Below are positions 16,094 through 27,113 of a DNA stretch of 64,000 bases, in pieces. This DNA comes from Microbacteriaceae bacterium VKM Ac-2855. Lineage in GTDB: Bacteria; Actinomycetota; Actinomycetes; Actinomycetales; Microbacteriaceae. The DNA lies in NCBI GenBank assembly GCA_013204985.1, contig JABMLG010000001.1, forward strand, positions 62,001 through 126,000, read 5' to 3'. The notes under the pieces were generated by a model, which searched no databases, was not told where the DNA came from, and saw only the letters and a program-made list of their open reading frames with translations. Numbering within the stretch: position 1 is the first letter of the stretch; each line of letters opens with the position of its first letter. A program made the translations under genes and the position numbers.

Positions 16094-16615
16094 GTGTCCG
16101 CATTCGCGATCATGACCGCATCCGCCCGCCGGCGAACGACCCGCACGGGGCTGCACCTCGCCGCCCTCGTCGTGCTGGCGGCATCGATGGCGGGGTGCAC
16201 CCCGAGCGCACCGGGCCCGACCGATGGCAGTGTCGCTCCGAGCGCGACGCAGAGCGTCGCGACTCCCACGCCGACGCCCGACCCCGTGCTCGTGCCGGGC
16301 GGCTCCGCCGAGCAGAACAAGGCTTTCTTCGACGCCACCAACGCCGCGGTCATCGCGGGGTCGGCCGACGCGAACGGACGCTCGTTCATCGACGCGCTCT
16401 CCGGCGCGGGCTTCGACAAGTCCGCGATGGAAGTGACGGCGGACGCGACCTCCATCGGCCTCGCCGCCGACTCGGTCCAGTTCTCCGTGACGATAGGCCA
16501 GGACTGTCTGATCGGCCAGTACGGGCCGAAGAGCGGCGGGTATCACAGCATCATCGCGAAGCCGATCGCCACGGGAGCGTGCCTCGTCGGTCAGACGGTC
16601 GCCATCGACTGGTAG
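16094..16615 (+). CDS. Secreted lipoprotein, function unknown
   Basis: A 173-residue protein. The N-terminus has a basic run (RRRTTRTG), a hydrophobic core (LHLAALVVLAAS) and lipobox MAGC, so it should be lipid-anchored outside the membrane. A Thr/Pro-rich linker follows, then a domain ending GQDCLIGQYG ... GACLVGQTVAIDW with two cysteines that may pair. Such short lipoproteins are common in Microbacteriaceae with no known role. The GTG at 16094 is chosen for AGAGGAAG ten bases upstream; ATG at 16112 is a possible shorter start. Confidence 0.7.
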   Translation: MSAFAIMTASARRRTTRTGLHLAALVVLAASMAGCTPSAPGPTDGSVAPSATQSVATPTPTPDPVLVPGGSAEQNKAFFDATNAAVIAGSADANGRSFIDALSGAGFDKSAMEVTADATSIGLAADSVQFSVTIGQDCLIGQYGPKSGGYHSIIAKPIATGACLVGQTVAIDW

Positions 16616-16669
16616 CGGCTTCCGCCCGCACCGCCACCGGGCCACGCGCCCCTCGATAGAATTGGACTC

Positions 16670-18352
<1,683 letters not shown>

Positions 18353-18355
18353 ACG

Positions 18356-18829
18356 ATGCGGCTGCACGTCGCCATCCCGCTGCGCTGGTCGGACTTCGAC
18401 GCTTATGCGCACGTCAACAACGCCGAGATGCTCCGCCTCCTCGAGGAGGCTCGGATCCAAGCGTTCTGGCGGCCCGATTCAGGCTCCGGGAGCGGGATGG
18501 CGACGGCAGTCCTCGACGCGCGGCCGGGCGCCGAGACGATCAGCCTGATCGCTCGCCAAGAGATCGAGTATCTCAAGCCGATCCCGTACATGCGCGCTCC
18601 GATCGACATCGAGATGTGGATCGGGCGGATCGGGGGCGCGAGCCTCGAGATCTGCTACGAGTTGTACTCGCCGATCGGCGTCGAACCTCGGCTGCTCTAC
18701 ACGAAGGCGGCGACCACGCTCGTTATGGTCACCGCGGCGACGGGGAGACCTCAGCGCATCAGCGACGAGCTCCGAGAGGTCTGGCAGCCCTACATCGACG
18801 AGCCGGTGGCCTTCACCAAGCGTGGCTGA
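18356..18829 (+). CDS. Acyl-CoA thioesterase (4HBT/YbgC-like)
   Basis: A 157-residue single-hotdog thioesterase. RWSDFDAYAHVNNAEML carries the catalytic Asp and the HVNN motif of the 4-hydroxybenzoyl-CoA/YbgC group. It starts 3 bases after ettA and must share its mRNA. It is convergent with tesB, a second acyl-CoA thioesterase. Substrate not identifiable. Confidence 0.85.
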   Translation: MRLHVAIPLRWSDFDAYAHVNNAEMLRLLEEARIQAFWRPDSGSGSGMATAVLDARPGAETISLIARQEIEYLKPIPYMRAPIDIEMWIGRIGGASLEICYELYSPIGVEPRLLYTKAATTLVMVTAATGRPQRISDELREVWQPYIDEPVAFTKRG

Positions 18830-18856
18830 GCGTGTTCGGCCCCGGCGGACGATGGA

Positions 18857-19732
18857 TCAACCGACGGGGCCGGGCACGCGCACCATGCCCTCCTGGGCGA
18901 CGCTCGCGAGCAGTCGACCGCTTCGGTCGTAGATGCGTCCGAGTGTGAGTCCGCGACCGCCGGTCGCACTCGGCGACTCCTGCACGTAGAGCAACCAGTC
19001 ATCGACGCGGCCCGAACGGTGCCACCACATCGCGTGGTCCAGGCTCGCCGCCTTGAGACCCGGGTTCGCCCAGGCGACTCCGTGCCGACGCATGATGGGT
19101 TCGAGGATCGTGTAGTCGCTCGCGTAGGCGAGTGCCGCTCGATGCAGGTTCAGGTCATCCGGGAGCACTCCCATCGCACGCATCCACACCGCCTGATGCG
19201 CGACGCGTGCCCCGTCGACGCGGAGATAGATCGGCGTCGTGACGTGGCGGACGTCGAAGGGGCGTTGCGTCGCCCAGAACCGGCCGATCGGATGATCGAA
19301 TCCGGCGAGCAGTTCCGCGATGCTCGGTAGCGACTCCGGCTCGGGAAGATCGGTCGGCATGTCGATCTGGTGCTCCAGGCCCTCATCCTCCGTCTGGAAG
19401 GAGGCGATCATCGAGAGGATCGGCACTCCTGACTGGTACGCCTGCGTCCGGCGCGTCGAGAAGGACCGGCCGTCGTGGATGCGATCCACCGAGAACGTGA
19501 TCGGCAGCGCCACATCGCCCGGGCGGAGGAAGTAGCCGTGCATCGAGTGCACGATGCGATCGGCGTCAACGGTCCGGATGGCAGCGACCAGGGATTGCGC
19601 GAGTACCTGGCCGCCGAAGACGCGTCCCTGAGGCATCCATTGCGACGGCCCCGTGAAGATGTCTTCGTTCGTGCGTGCGCCGGTGTCGGTGAGGTCGAGC
19701 GCCGCGAGCATCGACGTGAGCGGATCGGTCAC
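18857..19732 (-). CDS. tesB: Acyl-CoA thioesterase II
   Basis: A 291-residue double-hotdog thioesterase. The N-terminal hotdog shows GRVFGGQVLAQSLVAA and HSMHGYFLRPGD, and the C-terminal hotdog SLDHAMWWHRSGRVDDWLLY with the catalytic Asp region. It hydrolyses medium and long-chain acyl-CoA. The GTG at 19732 is chosen over longer frames because GGAGG lies six bases upstream and the length matches TesB. It is convergent with the thioesterase at 18356. Confidence 0.92.
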   Translation of the reverse strand: MTDPLTSMLAALDLTDTGARTNEDIFTGPSQWMPQGRVFGGQVLAQSLVAAIRTVDADRIVHSMHGYFLRPGDVALPITFSVDRIHDGRSFSTRRTQAYQSGVPILSMIASFQTEDEGLEHQIDMPTDLPEPESLPSIAELLAGFDHPIGRFWATQRPFDVRHVTTPIYLRVDGARVAHQAVWMRAMGVLPDDLNLHRAALAYASDYTILEPIMRRHGVAWANPGLKAASLDHAMWWHRSGRVDDWLLYVQESPSATGGRGLTLGRIYDRSGRLLASVAQEGMVRVPGPVG

Positions 19733-19790
19733 GGTTCCTCCGGGTGTGTCGGTCGAACGGGCCGAGGCCCTCCAGTAGTTTAGGAGCGAG

Positions 19791-20453
19791 ATGAGTCCGT
19801 CCTTTTCGCTCGCCGATCCGCTGAGCCTGTCCGATCTCCGCGTGTTCCTCGGGCGCTCGGCTCGCGTCGAGGACGGTGCGGTGCGCATGATCGCCGACGC
19901 GAACGTTCTGGCCGTCTACACCCCTGTGCTGTACCCGCGCGGCATCCTCGATCGGAGCGCTACGGTACTCGGGCTGCGTGTATTCGCGCTGACGGAGACG
20001 ACGGGTTTCGACCGCGTCGTCCCGATCCGGGCTTTGTCCGACCGTCTCGCACGGTTGCAGTGGGAGCCGGGCGGCGCCGACGGCAAGCCGGTCCTCTTAC
20101 CCGAGGGTGAGGATGCGACGGCGGGCGTGTGGGCCGGCATCTCGCCGCCCCGGGGCGGATGGCAGCGGAGCGCGACGGCGGATGCCGCTGTTCTCGAGCG
20201 CGTCGCTCGCGCGGGGATCGACGAGATCGCCGCGGCTGTGCCCACCGGCGTGGGGGAGCAGATCGTAACGCGCGTGCGCTCGACGGTATGGGGTCGACCG
20301 ATCGACGAGTTCGCGGAACTCCCGGCCGGTGCGGCCTTCGCGGCTTTCGCGCTGGGATTCCTCGACGCGGCGGATCCCGTCGCAGTGTTCCAGAGCGGCG
20401 CCTGGCACCGGCTGACGTCGCGTCGAGGTCACGTGTTGGTGCGCCGGGCCTGA
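19791..20453 (+). CDS. Conserved hypothetical protein, 220 residues
   Basis: Not recognised. A soluble alpha/beta protein with no signal peptide or membrane helix. AGGAGCGAG precedes the ATG, and TAGTTT lies 9 bases up, so the leader would be very short. Ordered segments include FLGRSARVEDGAVRM near the N-terminus and GAAFAAFALGFLD near residue 185. It is divergent from tesB and convergent with the flavoprotein gene at 20471. Confidence 0.6.
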   Translation: MSPSFSLADPLSLSDLRVFLGRSARVEDGAVRMIADANVLAVYTPVLYPRGILDRSATVLGLRVFALTETTGFDRVVPIRALSDRLARLQWEPGGADGKPVLLPEGEDATAGVWAGISPPRGGWQRSATADAAVLERVARAGIDEIAAAVPTGVGEQIVTRVRSTVWGRPIDEFAELPAGAAFAAFALGFLDAADPVAVFQSGAWHRLTSRRGHVLVRRA

Positions 20454-20470
20454 GTCCGCCGCCGATCGAG

Positions 20471-22114
20471 TCAGCGACCGGCGATCGCTCGCGCTGCGCG
20501 CAGCCCGGTGAAGAGGCACCCGCCGAGGAAGGTGCCCTCGAGGGCGCGGTATCCGTGCATACCGCCGCCGCCGAAGCCCGACGCCTCGCCGACGGCATAC
20601 AAGCCGGGCACCGGGGCGCCGTCGACGCCCAGAGCCCGAGCGTCGAGGTCGGTCTCGATGCCGCCGAGGGTCTTGCGGGTGAGAAGGTGCAACCGCACCG
20701 CGATCAGCGGAGCCGCCTTCGGATCGAGGAGACGGTGCGATGCGGCGACCCGGATCAATCGGTCTCCCAGGTACTGCCGGGCGGCGCGGAGCGCGGTGAT
20801 CTGTCCGTCTTTCGATGTGCGGTTCGCGAGTTGGCGGTCGCGAGATTCGACGTGTTCGCGAACCAGCGCTCCGTCCAGTTCCGCCTCGGGTTCGAGCGCC
20901 TGCATCCCTGCGATCAGCTCGTCGAGATCGTCGGCGACGATGAAGTCCGCGCCCTTGTCCTTGAACGCCTCGACAGGTCCGGGCGCCCCGGCGCGCAGTC
21001 GTTGCAGCAAGAGCTTGATGTCTTTTCCCGTGAGATCCGGGTTCTGCTCGCTTCCCGAGAGCGCGAACTCCTTCTCGATGATCCGCTGGGTGAGCACGAA
21101 CCAGGTGTGGTCATGCCCCGAGCGCGCGATGTGCTCCAACGTGGCGAGAGTGTCGAAGCCCGGGTACAACGGTGACGGCAGGCGTCGGCCGGTCGCGTCC
21201 AGCCACAGGGACGACGGTCCGGGCAGGATGCGGATGCCGTGACGCGACCACACGGGCGCCCAGTTCTCGATTCCTTCGGTGTAGTGCCACATCCGGTCCG
21301 CGTTGATGACGCGCGCGCCCGCGGCGACGCTGATACCCAGCATCCGTCCGTCGACGTGGGCCGGCACTCCGGCGAGCATGGTGGTCGGCGCTGGGCCGAG
21401 CCGCTCCGGCCAGGAGCGACGTACGAGTTCGATGTCGCCGCCGATGCCGCCGGAGGCTACAACGATGTTCGACGCCCGCAACGAGAAGTCCCCGACGGAT
21501 TCGCGTGAGCTCGCGACACCGCGGGGACTACTGGTCGGCCGCAGGCGGATGCCGTTCACACCGACGACGTGTCCGTCCTCGACGACCAGAGCGTCGACCC
21601 GATGGCGGAACAGGATGCGTGCCGATCCTGCCTCCACGGCCGCGCGAAGGCGCCGGACGAACGGCTCGAGAACGCCGGGTCCGGTTCCCCAGGTGACATG
21701 GAACCGAGGCACCGAGTTGCCGTGGCCGTCGGCCAGTGAGCCACCGCGCTCCGCCCATCCCACGACCGGGAAGAACCGCACACCGAGCGAGTGAAGCCAC
21801 TCCCGCTTCTCGCCGGCCGCGAAACGGAGATAGGCCTCGGCCCAGCGCTTCGGCCAGTAGTCTTCCGGCCGATCGAACCCGGCACTACCGAACCAGTCCT
21901 GCTGCGCGAGTGCCAACGAGTCCTTGACGCCGAGTCGGCGTTGTTCAGGACTGTCGATGAGGAAGAGGCCGCCGAACGACCACCACGCCTGGCCGCCGAG
22001 GCTCGACTCCGGCTCCTGCTCGAGGATCGTGACGGTCTTTCCCCGCGCGACGAGTTCCGTGGCTGCGACGAGCCCGGCCAGACCGGCGCCGATGACGATG
22101 ACATCCGTGTCCAC
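20471..22114 (-). CDS. FAD-binding dehydrogenase (3-ketosteroid dehydrogenase/fumarate reductase fold)
   Basis: A 547-residue flavoprotein. VIVIGAGLAGLVAATEL is the FAD-binding GxGxxG site at the N-terminus, ASNIVVASGGIGGD is the second dinucleotide motif, and GLYAVGEASGFGGGGMHGYRALEGTFLGGCL is the C-terminal FAD-contacting end. This is the actinobacterial FAD-binding dehydrogenase branch of the KstD/SdhA group; the electron acceptor and substrate are unknown. GTG start at 22114 with GGGAGA upstream. It lies downstream of glbO and mscS on the same strand, about 40 bases away, and may be co-transcribed. Confidence 0.85.
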   Translation of the reverse strand: MDTDVIVIGAGLAGLVAATELVARGKTVTILEQEPESSLGGQAWWSFGGLFLIDSPEQRRLGVKDSLALAQQDWFGSAGFDRPEDYWPKRWAEAYLRFAAGEKREWLHSLGVRFFPVVGWAERGGSLADGHGNSVPRFHVTWGTGPGVLEPFVRRLRAAVEAGSARILFRHRVDALVVEDGHVVGVNGIRLRPTSSPRGVASSRESVGDFSLRASNIVVASGGIGGDIELVRRSWPERLGPAPTTMLAGVPAHVDGRMLGISVAAGARVINADRMWHYTEGIENWAPVWSRHGIRILPGPSSLWLDATGRRLPSPLYPGFDTLATLEHIARSGHDHTWFVLTQRIIEKEFALSGSEQNPDLTGKDIKLLLQRLRAGAPGPVEAFKDKGADFIVADDLDELIAGMQALEPEAELDGALVREHVESRDRQLANRTSKDGQITALRAARQYLGDRLIRVAASHRLLDPKAAPLIAVRLHLLTRKTLGGIETDLDARALGVDGAPVPGLYAVGEASGFGGGGMHGYRALEGTFLGGCLFTGLRAARAIAGR

Positions 22115-22154
22115 CTGGTCTCCCTCGACTCGATACGGCGAGCCTACGCGGTGG

Positions 22155-22559
22155 TCAGTGCGTGTTCACCATCGCGTGAGCCGCACGTTCGAGGTAATCC
22201 CACAGTAGAGCGTCGTCGGCGGGCGAGAGCCCGAGATCGTCGACTGCGTCGCGCATATGCCGCAGCCAGGCATCGCGCGCGGCGGGGTCCACATGGAACG
22301 GCTGATGCCGCATCCGCAGTCGCGGGTGCCCGCGTTCCTGGCTGTAGGTAGTCGGTCCGCCCCAGTACTGCTCCAGGAAACCGGTGAGTCGTTGGATGGC
22401 ACCCTCAAGATCATCCGCCGGATACATCGGCCAGAGCAGTTCGTCCTCACGCACCCCGGCGTAGAAGCGGCGCACCAGCCTCTCGAAGGTGGGCCGACCG
22501 CCGATGTGCTCCCAGAAGGAGTGCATCGGCGGCGTGCCGCCGATCTGCAGCCCGCTCAT
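22155..22559 (-). CDS. glbO: Truncated haemoglobin, group II (trHbO)
   Basis: A 134-residue 2-on-2 globin. FWEHIGGRPTFERLVRRFYAGV and YPADDLEGAIQRLTGFLEQYWGGP, then RHQPFHV with the proximal-side His, are the group II pattern, including a C-terminal Trp in AWLRHM. It binds O2 and has been linked to oxygen or NO chemistry in mycobacteria. Its ATG overlaps the mscS stop (ATGA), so the two are translationally coupled. M. tuberculosis glbO lies in the equivalent region. Confidence 0.9.
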   Translation of the reverse strand: MSGLQIGGTPPMHSFWEHIGGRPTFERLVRRFYAGVREDELLWPMYPADDLEGAIQRLTGFLEQYWGGPTTYSQERGHPRLRMRHQPFHVDPAARDAWLRHMRDAVDDLGLSPADDALLWDYLERAAHAMVNTH

Positions 22560-23677
22560 GAATCGCTCGCATCCGTGGGCCGTTCGATGGTGGGCTTCAC
22601 TTCAGTGATCTGCGGGGTGGCCGGCGGCGTGCGCTTGCGCGGCGCACGCGGCGCTTTGACCGGCTTTCCGGCTTCGGTCGTCACGATCGGCGCCGGCTTC
22701 GTCCGCGGCGGCTTGGCTCCGGTGACGCTCGCGGCCCCCTCGAATCCGCTCAGCACGATCGAGTTGAGGGCCGGAAGCTTGACGCCCTGCTCGTCGAGGG
22801 CGCGCTTGAGCCGAAGACGGAGTTCGCGGGCGACGTCGTCCTTCGCCGTGGTGCGCGTCTTGATCACCAAGCGGACGACGAGAGCCTCGGCCGAGATCGA
22901 CTCGAGGCCCCAGATCTCCGGCTTCTCGAGGATCCGTGAGCGCCAGCGTCCGCTGGTCGCCAGAGTGTTGGCCGTCTCGAGCATCGTCGACTGCACCTGC
23001 TCGAGATCGGTCTCGTACGGCACAGCGAGGTCGATGATGACGCGCGACCACCCCTGCGACATGTTGCCCACGCGGATGATCTCACCGTTGCGCACGAACC
23101 AGAGCGTGCCGTTGACATCGCGGATCTGGGTGATACGGACGCCGACGGCCTCGACCACTCCGGTCGCCTGGCCGGTGTCGACCACGTCGCCGACGCCGAG
23201 CTGATCCTCCATCACCATGAAGAGGCCGTTCAGCACGTCCTTCACGATGTTCTGTGCGCCGAACCCGAGGCCGGCGCCGAGTGCGGCGGTGAGCAGGGCG
23301 AAGGATCCGATCAGCGTCGGATCGATCTCGTTGACCACGAGCACGATCGTGACGATCACGAGGAAGATCGAGATGATGTTGTTCAGGATCGAGCCGAGGG
23401 TGCGGGTGCGCTGTACCACCCGAACGGCGGCGACGGGAGAGGCCGGCAGCGACTGCGTGTCATCGACGTTCTGACGTTTCTTGACGCCGGTGACGATCTG
23501 ATCCACGACCCGCAGGACGGCGAAGTGAGCGATGACACGCACGATGGTCGCGCCCAGGATGTAGGCGAGCACTCGGACGATCGTCCAGAAAGCCTCGGAC
23601 TTGAAGAAACCGATCGTCGAGGCGACGGGGTCGGCAGTGGGTTCGGTGGTGGCGGCGAGCAGGGAGATCAACGTCAT
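22556..23677 (-). CDS. Small-conductance mechanosensitive channel (MscS family)
   Basis: A 373-residue membrane protein with an N-terminal helix, a TM pair (IISIFLVIVTIVLVV and SFALLTAALGAGLGFGAQNIVKDVLNG, the pore helix with its Ala/Gly pattern), then the beta domain (VGDVVDTGQATGVVEAVGVRITQIRDVNGT) and a cytosolic alpha/beta region. A basic, Lys/Pro-rich tail of about 70 residues follows and could be disordered. Start at 23677 chosen because CTGGAG lies upstream; 23704 is an alternative. Coupled to glbO. Confidence 0.9.
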   Translation of the reverse strand: MTLISLLAATTEPTADPVASTIGFFKSEAFWTIVRVLAYILGATIVRVIAHFAVLRVVDQIVTGVKKRQNVDDTQSLPASPVAAVRVVQRTRTLGSILNNIISIFLVIVTIVLVVNEIDPTLIGSFALLTAALGAGLGFGAQNIVKDVLNGLFMVMEDQLGVGDVVDTGQATGVVEAVGVRITQIRDVNGTLWFVRNGEIIRVGNMSQGWSRVIIDLAVPYETDLEQVQSTMLETANTLATSGRWRSRILEKPEIWGLESISAEALVVRLVIKTRTTAKDDVARELRLRLKRALDEQGVKLPALNSIVLSGFEGAASVTGAKPPRTKPAPIVTTEAGKPVKAPRAPRKRTPPATPQITEVKPTIERPTDASDS

Positions 23678-23761
23678 AGCGGCTCCAGGGTAGATACCCG
23701 ACATTGGAGGACCCGGAGCGCCGACTCCGGGTGGAGTGCGGGGCGCCGGGTCCGATCGTGC

Positions 23762-26323
23762 TTAGGAGGCGTCCCTCGCCTGTGCGGCCAGTGCGCGTTC
23801 CACTCCGGCCAGGTTCTCGATCACGAGGCGGCGCAGGGCGGGGATCTCGGGGTTCGCATTGAGCCACTGCTGCGTCGCGTCGACGATCGCCCGATCCGCG
23901 AAGGGTGCGGGGTAGAAGCCGACGACGAGATACTCGGCGATCTTGTAGCTCTTGGTGTCCCACAGCGTGCGCAGTGCGTCGAAGTACACCGGGATCATCG
24001 CGTCCAGGATGCGCGGGTCCGCCGCGCGTTGGAACCCGATTCCCGTCGCTCGGACGACCGTGTTCGGCGCGGAGTCGTCCAGAGTGACCGAGTCCCACGC
24101 GGCTCGCTTGGCCTCCGCCGTCGGGATCGCGGCGCGAGCGTGCGCCGCCGACTGCTGGCCCGTCGCGGTGTTGTCGGATGCGAGTGCCGTATCGATCGCG
24201 TCGGCACCGACCCGGCCGCCGGCGACGAGTGCGATGAGCAATTCCCAGCCGAGGTCGGTGTCGATGTCGAGCCCCTCCAGGCTCGCATCGCCGTCGAGGA
24301 GTGCCTGGATCGCGTCGAGGTGCGTGTCGGTCGAGGCGATGCTGGCGAAGAACTTCACGAACTGGAACTGTGCGTCGCTTCCGGCGGCGGCCTGCTGCGC
24401 GAGCGTCCACAGCTGGTCGCCGACCTCCTCGACGACCTCCGCGCGTGCCTCCGGTGCGACGTACTGCGAGGCGGTGAGCACGAGTTGGTTCAGCACCGTG
24501 CGCAATGTGGTCGATTCGGTCTCCGTCGCGATGTTGCCCAAGACGAGTCGGACGAAGTCGCGCGGCCTCGACTCGGCGTCGCGGGTCGCATCCCACACCG
24601 AACCCCACACGATCGAACGCGCGAGCGGGCTCTCGATGCTCGCGAGACTCTCGATCGCGACCGAGAGCGACGCGTCGTCGAGGCGGACCTTCGCGTAGGC
24701 GAGGTCGTCGTCGTTGAGCAGCACGAGTGCGGGCCGGGCTTCACCGATCAGTTCGCCGACCTCGGTGCGCTCACCGCTGACGTCGAGCTCGAGTCGCTTG
24801 ACTCGCACGAGGCGACCGTCGACCACGTCGTAGAAGCCGATCGCGAGGCGGTGCGGGCGGATGGTCGGGAAGTCTGCCGCGGCACTCTGCAGCACGGCGA
24901 ACGACGAGATGACCCCGGACTCGTCGACCGTGATCTCGGGACGCAGCGTGTTCACCCCGGCCGTCTCGAGCCAGAGCGCGGACCACTCGGTGAGGTCGCG
25001 GCCGCTGGTGGCCTCCAGCTCGACGAGCAGGTCGCGCAGCTCGGTGTTGCCGTACGCGTTCTTCACGAAGTATTCGTGCACACCCGCCAGGAACTCCTTC
25101 TCGCCGACCCACGCGACGAGTTGCTTCAGAACGGACGCACCCTTTGCATAGGTGATCCCGTCGAAGTTGACCTGCACGTCCTCCAGGTCGTTGATGGTCG
25201 CGACGATCGGATGCGTCGAGGGCAGTTGGTCCTGACGGTAGGCCCAGCTCTTCTCCATCGCCGCGAACGTGGTCCACGCCTCGGTCCACTCGGTCGCCTC
25301 CGCGGTGGCCAGCGTGGAGGCGTACTCCGCGAACGACTCGTTGAGCCAGAGGTCGTTCCACCACTTCATGGTGACGAGATCGCCGAACCACATGTGGGCG
25401 AGTTCGTGCAGGATCGTGACGACGCGGCGCTCCTTGATCGCATCCGTCACCTTCGAGCGGAAGACGTACGTTTCGGTGAAGGTGACTGCGCCGGCGTTCT
25501 CCATCGCGCCCGCGTTGAACTCTGGCACGAAGAGCTGGTCGTACTTCTCGAACGGGTAGGCGACGCCGAACTTCTCCTCGTAGAAGGCGAAGCCCTGCTT
25601 GGTCTTCTCGAACACGTAGTCGGCGTCGAGGAACTGTGCCAGGGACGCGCGGGCGAAGACCCCGAGCTCGATCGTTCGGCCGTCGCTGGAGACGAGCGAA
25701 TCCGTCTCACTCAGGTAGGGGCCGGCGATCAGCGCCGTGATGTACGACGAGATCCGGGGGGTGGGTTCGAAACTCCAGGTCGCCTTCGAACCGGCGGCGG
25801 CGACCGGTTCCGGCGTCTTCTGGTTCGAGACGACGGCCCAGTGATCGGGCGCGGTGACCGTGAACCGGAACGTCGCCTTGAGGTCGGGCTGCTCGAACAC
25901 CGCGAAGACGCGGCGGGAATCAGGCACCTCGAACTGGGTGTACACGTAGACCTCGCCGTCGACCGGGTCGACGAAACGGTGCAGACCCTCGCCGGTGTTG
26001 GTGTAGAGCGCATCCGACTCGACGACGAGGACGTTCGTCGCCGCGAGCCCGTCGAGCTGGATGCGCACGCCGTCGCTGACGGCGGCGGGGTCGAGTGCGA
26101 CGTCGTTGAGGGTGACCGAGTGCACGGTCTTCGTGATGGCGTCGATGAAGGTCGAGGAGCCGGCGGTCGCCGTGAATCGCACCGTCGTGACGCTGCGGAA
26201 GGTCTCGGCACCCTGCGTCAGGTCGAGGTCGATCTCATAGGAATCGACCGCGACGACCGCGGCACGCTCCTGGGCTTCGACTCGGGTGAGGTTGTCTCCG
26301 GGCACGTGGTTCCATCCGTTCAT
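23762..26323 (-). CDS. pepN: Aminopeptidase N (M1 family)
   Basis: An 853-residue cytosolic zinc aminopeptidase. GAMENAGAVTF is the substrate-binding exopeptidase motif. HELAHMWFGD is HExxH with His306, Glu307 and His310, and the third ligand lies in NESFAEY about Glu329. A long C-terminal ERAP1-like helical domain makes up the second half. Full family length. No Shine-Dalgarno sequence is evident at the ATG. It lies in the same neighbourhood as pepN (Rv2467) in M. tuberculosis, divergent from the DsbA-like gene. Confidence 0.95.
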   Translation of the reverse strand: MNGWNHVPGDNLTRVEAQERAAVVAVDSYEIDLDLTQGAETFRSVTTVRFTATAGSSTFIDAITKTVHSVTLNDVALDPAAVSDGVRIQLDGLAATNVLVVESDALYTNTGEGLHRFVDPVDGEVYVYTQFEVPDSRRVFAVFEQPDLKATFRFTVTAPDHWAVVSNQKTPEPVAAAGSKATWSFEPTPRISSYITALIAGPYLSETDSLVSSDGRTIELGVFARASLAQFLDADYVFEKTKQGFAFYEEKFGVAYPFEKYDQLFVPEFNAGAMENAGAVTFTETYVFRSKVTDAIKERRVVTILHELAHMWFGDLVTMKWWNDLWLNESFAEYASTLATAEATEWTEAWTTFAAMEKSWAYRQDQLPSTHPIVATINDLEDVQVNFDGITYAKGASVLKQLVAWVGEKEFLAGVHEYFVKNAYGNTELRDLLVELEATSGRDLTEWSALWLETAGVNTLRPEITVDESGVISSFAVLQSAAADFPTIRPHRLAIGFYDVVDGRLVRVKRLELDVSGERTEVGELIGEARPALVLLNDDDLAYAKVRLDDASLSVAIESLASIESPLARSIVWGSVWDATRDAESRPRDFVRLVLGNIATETESTTLRTVLNQLVLTASQYVAPEARAEVVEEVGDQLWTLAQQAAAGSDAQFQFVKFFASIASTDTHLDAIQALLDGDASLEGLDIDTDLGWELLIALVAGGRVGADAIDTALASDNTATGQQSAAHARAAIPTAEAKRAAWDSVTLDDSAPNTVVRATGIGFQRAADPRILDAMIPVYFDALRTLWDTKSYKIAEYLVVGFYPAPFADRAIVDATQQWLNANPEIPALRRLVIENLAGVERALAAQARDAS

Positions 26324-26477
26324 CTCGTGGCTGTCGGCGGGCGACCTCGTAGGTCTCGACCACCGAGAACAACCCTACGACCGACCACCGACGTTGTCAG
26401 GGAACATGGAGCCCACTCACGAACCGTCGGATCGACCCGTCGTTCCGCTCGCGGCGAGGAGGGCGTAGCGTTCTGGT

Positions 26478-27077
26478 ATGACTTCCGTTGACTTCTGGTT
26501 CGACCCCTCCTGCCCGTGGGCCTGGATGACCTCTCGATGGGTGGACGAGGTGACCCCGGCACGCGAGTTGGACGTGTCGTGGCACATCATGAGCCTCGCC
26601 GTACTGAACGAGGACAAGGACGTCTCCGAGTCCTACAAGGCGTTCTTCCCGAGGGCCCTGCGCTACACGCGGCTGGTCGCGGCTGCGAAGGAGCGTCACG
26701 GCGACGCCGTGATCAAGCCGCTCTACGACGCGCTCGGCACGCGCATCCACCTCGGCAAGCGCAAGGACGTCGACGAGGTCATGGCGGAGGCGCTGGACGA
26801 GGTCGGGCTGCCGAGCGAATTGCTCGCCTTCGCCGACACCGATACGTACGACGAGCCGATGCGGGCCTCCCACTTCGACGGGATCGGACGCGTCGGCCAA
26901 GACGTCGGCACCCCGGTGATCGCGATCGGCGACGTGGCGTTCTTCGGCCCCGTCATCTCGCCGGCCCCGAAGGGCGAGCAGGCGCTCGCGCTGTGGGACG
27001 GCGTCGTCGCTGCGGCGTCCTACGACGGATTCTTCGAGCTGAAGCGCTCGCGCACGCGCGAGCCCGTCTTCGAGTAA
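26478..27077 (+). CDS. DsbA-family thioredoxin-fold protein (Rv2466c-like), monothiol
   Basis: A 199-residue thioredoxin-fold protein with helical insertion. It resembles mycothiol-dependent reductase Rv2466c and has the same neighbours (pepN, rpiB, nei2). The active-site motif after the first strand reads DPSCPWAW, so Cys12 is present but the second cysteine of CPWC is replaced by Ala. The cis-proline loop is GTPVIAIGD. A monothiol mechanism with mycothiol is therefore likely. TAGCGT (26466-26471) ends six bases before the ATG, a leaderless start. Confidence 0.85.
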   Translation: MTSVDFWFDPSCPWAWMTSRWVDEVTPARELDVSWHIMSLAVLNEDKDVSESYKAFFPRALRYTRLVAAAKERHGDAVIKPLYDALGTRIHLGKRKDVDEVMAEALDEVGLPSELLAFADTDTYDEPMRASHFDGIGRVGQDVGTPVIAIGDVAFFGPVISPAPKGEQALALWDGVVAAASYDGFFELKRSRTREPVFE

Positions 27078-27113
27078 CCCGGCGCCTGCCGCGGAGGCGA
27101 TAACCTGAAGCAC

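Noticed and set aside
23525-26491. A 988-codon plus-strand open frame opposite pepN
   Set aside because: pepN on the other strand has intact catalytic motifs; the plus frame is low complexity and lacks a ribosome site.
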